From positions 1 to 11,026 of the forward strand of contig CAZHNZ010000130.1 in NCBI GenBank assembly GCA_964534355.1: a stretch of DNA of 11,026 nucleotides, read 5' to 3'. This DNA is from CAXXIC01 sp964534355. GTDB taxonomy: Bacteria > Bacteroidota > Bacteroidia > Bacteroidales > UBA7332. Shown piece by piece: positions 7,185-11,026 of this stretch (the first letter of the stretch is position 1; every line of letters starts with the position of its first letter). The notes under the pieces are model-generated. The model was not told the origin of the DNA, did no database searches, and was given only the letters and a program-made list of their open reading frames with translations. The translations under genes and the position numbers were made by a program.

Positions 7185-9962
7185 TTGAAAACAACATACC
7201 CATCTATAAAGCCGATTATTTTAATACTCTTGTTGGCACTCGCCGGTTGTTCTGTTGAAAAGAATAACCGGGTTTCCCGTTTTTATCAGGGCTTTACCAC
7301 CCGATACAATGTCTTTTTCAATGGAAAAGAGAATTACGACAAAGCCTTCAACGCCCAACTCAGGAGCACAGAAGAGAATACGACTGCACTTCTACCGGTC
7401 CACCCCATTAGTCTCTCTAATGGCAAAACCAATAACGATTATAACCGAACGATTGAAAAATGCCAAAAGGCAATAAAAACCCATTCAATCAAAACAAAAA
7501 AAGAGTTCAACGGCGCGAGAAGCGGCCCTGATTATCAGGCCTGGCTAAATGAAGAAGAGTATAATCCATTTTTGCACAAAGCCTGGTTATTGATGGCCCG
7601 GGCTCAGTTTTACAAAGGTGATTTCGAGGCATCACAGGCCACATTCAACTACATCATTCGCCACTTCAGGAATTTACCCAATACCGTGGCTGAGGCAAAC
7701 ATCTGGAAGGCCAGGTGCCTTGCCGAGGAGGGACAGCTATACGAAACAGAAGATATTCTGCGAAAGATAAATAAAGCAGGCATTAACCCGGCTTATTCAG
7801 GTATATATCAGTTGGTAATGGCAGATCTTTTGCTGAAACAAAAAGAAAACAGCGCTGCAATACCATTCCTGGAAAAGGCAATTCAAGTAGAAAAAAATAA
7901 GACTCAGCGTTACCGGTTGAATTTTCTGCTGGGTCAGCTATATGCAGAAACCGGCGAACGCGAGAAGGCATTCCGGGCATTCGAAAAGGTGATAAAGCTG
8001 TCGCCACCCTACGAAATTGAGTTTTCGGCTCAAATCAAACAGACCGAAAATATGATTGGTCAAAACAGCATTGCCATTCTGAGAAAGCTATCTGCCATGG
8101 CCAAAAAGAGCAAATATAAGAGCAATGCTGATCAGTTGTATTACGCTATGGGCAATGTTTATCTGACTGAAAAGGACACCACGAATGCCCTCAAAAACTA
8201 CATTTTAGCCATTGAAAAAAGCGATAAAAACGTAAATCAGAAAGCTTTGGCACAGGTAAAAGCCGGAGATTTGTTTTTCATTCAAAAAAAATACCCTGAA
8301 GCTCAACCCTGCTATGGCGGCGCATTGGGTGTTTTGCCCAAAACACATGCCGAATACGACCGGATTTCGAAACGCTCGGAAGCTCTCGACGAACTGATTA
8401 TTCATTATCAGAATGTACAATTGCAGGATAGCCTGCTTGCGCTATCGGCCATGAGTGTAGAAGATCAGTTGAAAGTGGCAAACCTCATTATTGACAATAT
8501 TGTAAAAAAAGAGAAGGCGGAGAAAGAGGCTGAAGAGCGTGAAAAACTAAAAGCCGAAAGTCAGGCTCAGAATGAGATGTTCAACGACAACTTTGACGAC
8601 AATCCCCGAATAGCACAAAAAACAGCGGCTATCAGCAACGACAAATCGTGGTACTTCTACAATACCTCTGCCGTATCCAAAGGTAAAGCCGAATTTCAAA
8701 GCAGATGGGGCAGTCGTAAACTGGAAGACAACTGGAGAAGACGAAACAAAAACAGCTTTACTTTTGCCGAATCGAACAAAGAGACAACCGGTGAACAAGC
8801 AACCGGAAATGCAAATAATCAAAATCAAACGGGCAGCGATAAAGATTCAACCCTGTCCGAAAAGAAGATTGTTTCTGATCCGAAAGACCCGAATTTCTAT
8901 CTGCAACAAATTCCGTCAAACGATGAAGCCCGTCAAACATCGCTCGATATCGTGAGAGATGGACTATACAACATGGCATTGGTTTACAAAAACAGATTGC
9001 AGGATTTCAATCTGGCAGAAAGTACATTTAAAGAGCTCTCACGCCGTTTTCCTCAGACACCCAATTTGCCCGATATGTATTACAATATGTATATGATTGG
9101 ACAACAAAAACCGGACAACAACATGTCTGAGCTCTACAAAAACAAGCTTATTTCAGAGTTTCCAAAAAGCGAATATGCACTGGCTCTGTCCGATCCCGAC
9201 TATGTAAATAATTACCTTAAAAAAAGACGGGAAGTAGAAGATTTGTACCAACAAACCTATCTGGCCTACCTAAAAAACGATACCTCTTCCGTCAGACAGG
9301 CCTACCAAAAGGCATTGAAAGATTTCCCCATGTCGAAACTCAATGCCAAGTTTGCGTTTCTGAATGCATTGGTTTACATCAACCAAAAAAACAACAAAGG
9401 CTTCAAAAAGGCATTACAGGAACTTCTGGAGAAATACCCCAACACCGATGTTACCGAGTTGGCAGGCAGCATGATGACTGGTCTGGCACTGGGCAAAGAG
9501 ATTTCGGGTGAGAAAGTAAACACCGACATTTGGAGCAAACGGGTGGTAGCTGCCGAAGTTAAAGAACAAACAATTGTGACTGAAGCGGAATTTACTATTG
9601 ATCCGATTTCGCCTCACTTTGTGTTGTTTGCCTACCCCACCGATTCGACCTACAACAATCGCCTGATGTACGATGTAGCGGCATTCAATTTTAGCAATTT
9701 CGCCATTCGCGATTTCGATTTCGACATGTTTCCGTTACAGGGAATTGGTCTGCTTCGGGTAAAAGGATTTGCCACATTCAGCGAAGTGCTGATATACAAA
9801 GAGCGACTGTTTGGGCCCAAAGGTATCGGACATAAACTACCGGCACAACTGAAAACGGTTCTTATTTCTGAAAAGAATTTTAACAGCCTGATGAAAGGCA
9901 GAACATTTGCCGAATATTTCGAATTCTACAACAAAAATCTGGATAAAAAACAGGATAAATAA
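7185..9962 (+). CDS. porW: T9SS accessory lipoprotein PorW/SprE, TPR-rich
   Basis: The 925-residue product matches the PorW (P. gingivalis) / SprE (Flavobacterium) family, an outer-membrane-associated lipoprotein needed for type IX secretion and, in flavobacteria, gliding. The lipoprotein signal is MKTTYPSIKP followed by a leucine/isoleucine core and lipobox LAGC, with C22 as the lipidated residue. After it comes the family-typical SRFYQGFTTRYNVFFNGKE (31-49). TPR-like helical pairs occur at about 130-165, 205-235, 243-275, 315-345 and 355-385, and again at about 594-625 and 690-750. A charged coiled coil spans 438-462. Between the TPR blocks are SWYFYN (488-493) with FQSRWGSRKLEDNWRRR (504-520), then an Asn/Gln/Thr-rich linker (530-560). 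The C-terminal part (about 808-915) is a separate domain of alternating strands and helices. The start is TTG at 7185: an in-frame stop sits at 7164-7166 and no ATG lies between. porX follows after 51 bases. Confidence 0.87.
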   Translation: MKTTYPSIKPIILILLLALAGCSVEKNNRVSRFYQGFTTRYNVFFNGKENYDKAFNAQLRSTEENTTALLPVHPISLSNGKTNNDYNRTIEKCQKAIKTHSIKTKKEFNGARSGPDYQAWLNEEEYNPFLHKAWLLMARAQFYKGDFEASQATFNYIIRHFRNLPNTVAEANIWKARCLAEEGQLYETEDILRKINKAGINPAYSGIYQLVMADLLLKQKENSAAIPFLEKAIQVEKNKTQRYRLNFLLGQLYAETGEREKAFRAFEKVIKLSPPYEIEFSAQIKQTENMIGQNSIAILRKLSAMAKKSKYKSNADQLYYAMGNVYLTEKDTTNALKNYILAIEKSDKNVNQKALAQVKAGDLFFIQKKYPEAQPCYGGALGVLPKTHAEYDRISKRSEALDELIIHYQNVQLQDSLLALSAMSVEDQLKVANLIIDNIVKKEKAEKEAEEREKLKAESQAQNEMFNDNFDDNPRIAQKTAAISNDKSWYFYNTSAVSKGKAEFQSRWGSRKLEDNWRRRNKNSFTFAESNKETTGEQATGNANNQNQTGSDKDSTLSEKKIVSDPKDPNFYLQQIPSNDEARQTSLDIVRDGLYNMALVYKNRLQDFNLAESTFKELSRRFPQTPNLPDMYYNMYMIGQQKPDNNMSELYKNKLISEFPKSEYALALSDPDYVNNYLKKRREVEDLYQQTYLAYLKNDTSSVRQAYQKALKDFPMSKLNAKFAFLNALVYINQKNNKGFKKALQELLEKYPNTDVTELAGSMMTGLALGKEISGEKVNTDIWSKRVVAAEVKEQTIVTEAEFTIDPISPHFVLFAYPTDSTYNNRLMYDVAAFNFSNFAIRDFDFDMFPLQGIGLLRVKGFATFSEVLIYKERLFGPKGIGHKLPAQLKTVLISEKNFNSLMKGRTFAEYFEFYNKNLDKKQDK

Positions 9963-10001
9963 CAGAGGTTTTACACATAACCGGATTGAAACAATTTAAA
10001 C

Positions 10002-10005
10002 GGAG
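10002..10005 (+). promoter_or_regulatory. Shine-Dalgarno-like site of porX
   Basis: GGAG lies eight bases before the porX ATG at 10014. It is the clearest Shine-Dalgarno-like site in the window, where most genes lack one, and it supports this start. It fits independent translation of porX from a shared message with porW. Confidence 0.5.
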
Positions 10006-10013
10006 ACCAAATA

Positions 10014-11026
10014 ATGAGAAAAGAGCGATTGCTTTGGGTGGACGATGAAATAGATCTTTTGAAACCATACATCTTCTTTCTGGAAGAAAAAGGATATGAT
10101 GTGACGGCAGTTTCCAACGGTCGGGATGCCATTGACCTGTGTCGGGATCAGAACTTTGACATGATATTTCTGGACGAAAATATGCCGGGATTGAGCGGAT
10201 TGGAAACGCTGTCGCACATCAAGGATATTAATCCGTCTGTGCCGGTAGTCATGATTACCAAAAGCGAGGAAGAAAATATTATGAATCAGGCTATTGGCAG
10301 CAAAATAGCAGATTATCTGATAAAACCGGTTAACCCCAATCAAATATTGATGAGCATAAAAAAATATGTTCACAAAAAAGATATTATTTCAGAAACCACT
10401 ACCACCAACTACCAACAGGAATTTAACAAAATAGGTATGCAGATCAACGACTCATATACCTATTTCGACTGGATGCTGGTGTATAAAAAACTGGTTTACT
10501 GGGAGTTGGAGCTCGAACAGGCTAATAACAATATGGATGACCTGCTGCGTATGCAGAAGAAAGAGGCAAATGCGTCTTTTGCCAAGTACATTCGCAACAA
10601 TTACGAAGGATGGATAAACAATCCGGATACCCGACCCATGATGAGCCCCGATCTGTTTAAGCGAAGAGTATTTCCTATTCTGGATGAAGGCGAAAAAGTC
10701 TTTTTTATTCTGATAGATAATTTCCGTCTGGATCAATGGAATGTGGTCAAAAACATGCTGTCGGAGTACTACAATTTTGAAGAAGAGCTCTATTATGGAA
10801 TACTTCCTACTGCGACACAATATGCCCGAAACGCCATTTTCTCGGGTTTGATGCCCCTTCAAATTCAAAAAATGTATCCCCAACTTTGGGTTGAAGAGGA
10901 AGAAGAAGAGGGGAAAAATATGAATGAAGCCCCGCTTATTCAAACACCGATTGACCGGTTCAGAAAGAAATATACCTTTTCGTACAACAAGATTAACGAC
11001 TCTCAGTTTGGCGAAAAACTGATACA
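10014..11026 (+). CDS. porX: T9SS response regulator PorX, receiver plus PglZ domain (3' truncated)
   Basis: 337 residues are visible and the frame runs off the window end; the family is about 520 residues. A receiver domain covers 1-120: acidic pair D10-D11, phosphoacceptor D54 in FLDENMPG, T82 in MITKS and K104 in IKP. A helical linker (about 125-215) follows. The PglZ domain begins near 218, with the metal-binding segment LIDNFRLDQW (233-242) and ILPTATQYARN (263-273), which holds the likely catalytic threonine (T266 or T268). There is no helix-turn-helix. In P. gingivalis PorX is phosphorylated through the histidine kinase PorY, works with the sigma factor SigP to control T9SS genes, and its PglZ domain is a phosphodiesterase acting on oligonucleotides. 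Those roles are carried over by homology. An unusual run of six glutamates lies at 294-299. It stands 51 bases after porW, probably in one operon; no porY or sigP is in the window. Confidence 0.92.
   Translation, partial: MRKERLLWVDDEIDLLKPYIFFLEEKGYDVTAVSNGRDAIDLCRDQNFDMIFLDENMPGLSGLETLSHIKDINPSVPVVMITKSEEENIMNQAIGSKIADYLIKPVNPNQILMSIKKYVHKKDIISETTTTNYQQEFNKIGMQINDSYTYFDWMLVYKKLVYWELELEQANNNMDDLLRMQKKEANASFAKYIRNNYEGWINNPDTRPMMSPDLFKRRVFPILDEGEKVFFILIDNFRLDQWNVVKNMLSEYYNFEEELYYGILPTATQYARNAIFSGLMPLQIQKMYPQLWVEEEEEEGKNMNEAPLIQTPIDRFRKKYTFSYNKINDSQFGEKLI

Noticed and set aside
9996..10943. Two reverse-strand open frames (9996-10373 and 10452-10943) over porX
   Set aside because: The forward frame is an unmistakable receiver-PglZ protein; the reverse frames are unrecognisable, Phe/Ile/His-rich and match no family I know. 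They stand out only because porX runs past the window end.
1..11026. A novel defence, mobile or biosynthetic system
   Set aside because: Every long coding region belongs to a known family with intact motifs, and no repeats, integrases, toxins or unexplained gene clusters are visible.

Overview
The window reads as ordinary chromosome of a Bacteroidota species, most likely of the order Bacteroidales. The reasons are a 4-alpha-glucanotransferase with N-terminal starch-binding modules, type IX secretion (T9SS) proteins PorW/SprE and PorX, promoter-like elements of the Bacteroidota form (TAnnTTTG), A/T-rich spacers and few strong Shine-Dalgarno sites. Below the order the placement is a guess. I see no insertion sequence, CRISPR array, prophage, tRNA or rRNA.

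Layout. Bases 2-181 are the 3' end of an endonuclease III gene (nth), cut by the window edge, with a complete 4Fe-4S cysteine motif. A 114-base gap with a good promoter candidate leads to malQ (296-2980, +), a GH77 4-alpha-glucanotransferase. malQ converges on dnaA (3044-4447, -), and a strong intrinsic terminator lies between them. Upstream of dnaA is a 331-base A/T-rich gap containing a dyad and two hairpins, one of which looks like a terminator or attenuator on the dnaA strand. Then come mlaD (4779-5666, -) and a secreted N-acetylmuramoyl-L-alanine amidase (5722-6891, -). These two are 55 bases apart and probably form an operon transcribed amidase to mlaD. A 293-base divergent promoter region separates them from porW (7185-9962, +), a large lipoprotein, and porX (10014 to beyond the window end, +), a response regulator fused to a PglZ domain.

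How the genes relate. The right half is a divergent cell-envelope block. One arm handles peptidoglycan cleavage and probably lipid traffic (amidase, MlaD). The other holds two T9SS components (PorW, PorX) separated by 51 bases. PorX is known in Porphyromonas gingivalis as the regulator that works with PorY and SigP, and PorW/SprE as an accessory lipoprotein of the secretion machine, so having both in one probable operon is functionally coherent. The left half (nth, malQ, dnaA) is housekeeping: base-excision repair, glycogen/maltodextrin metabolism and replication initiation.

I found no convincing undescribed system. The items most worth a second look are the structured leader of dnaA, the porW-porX pairing, and the TTG start of porW.
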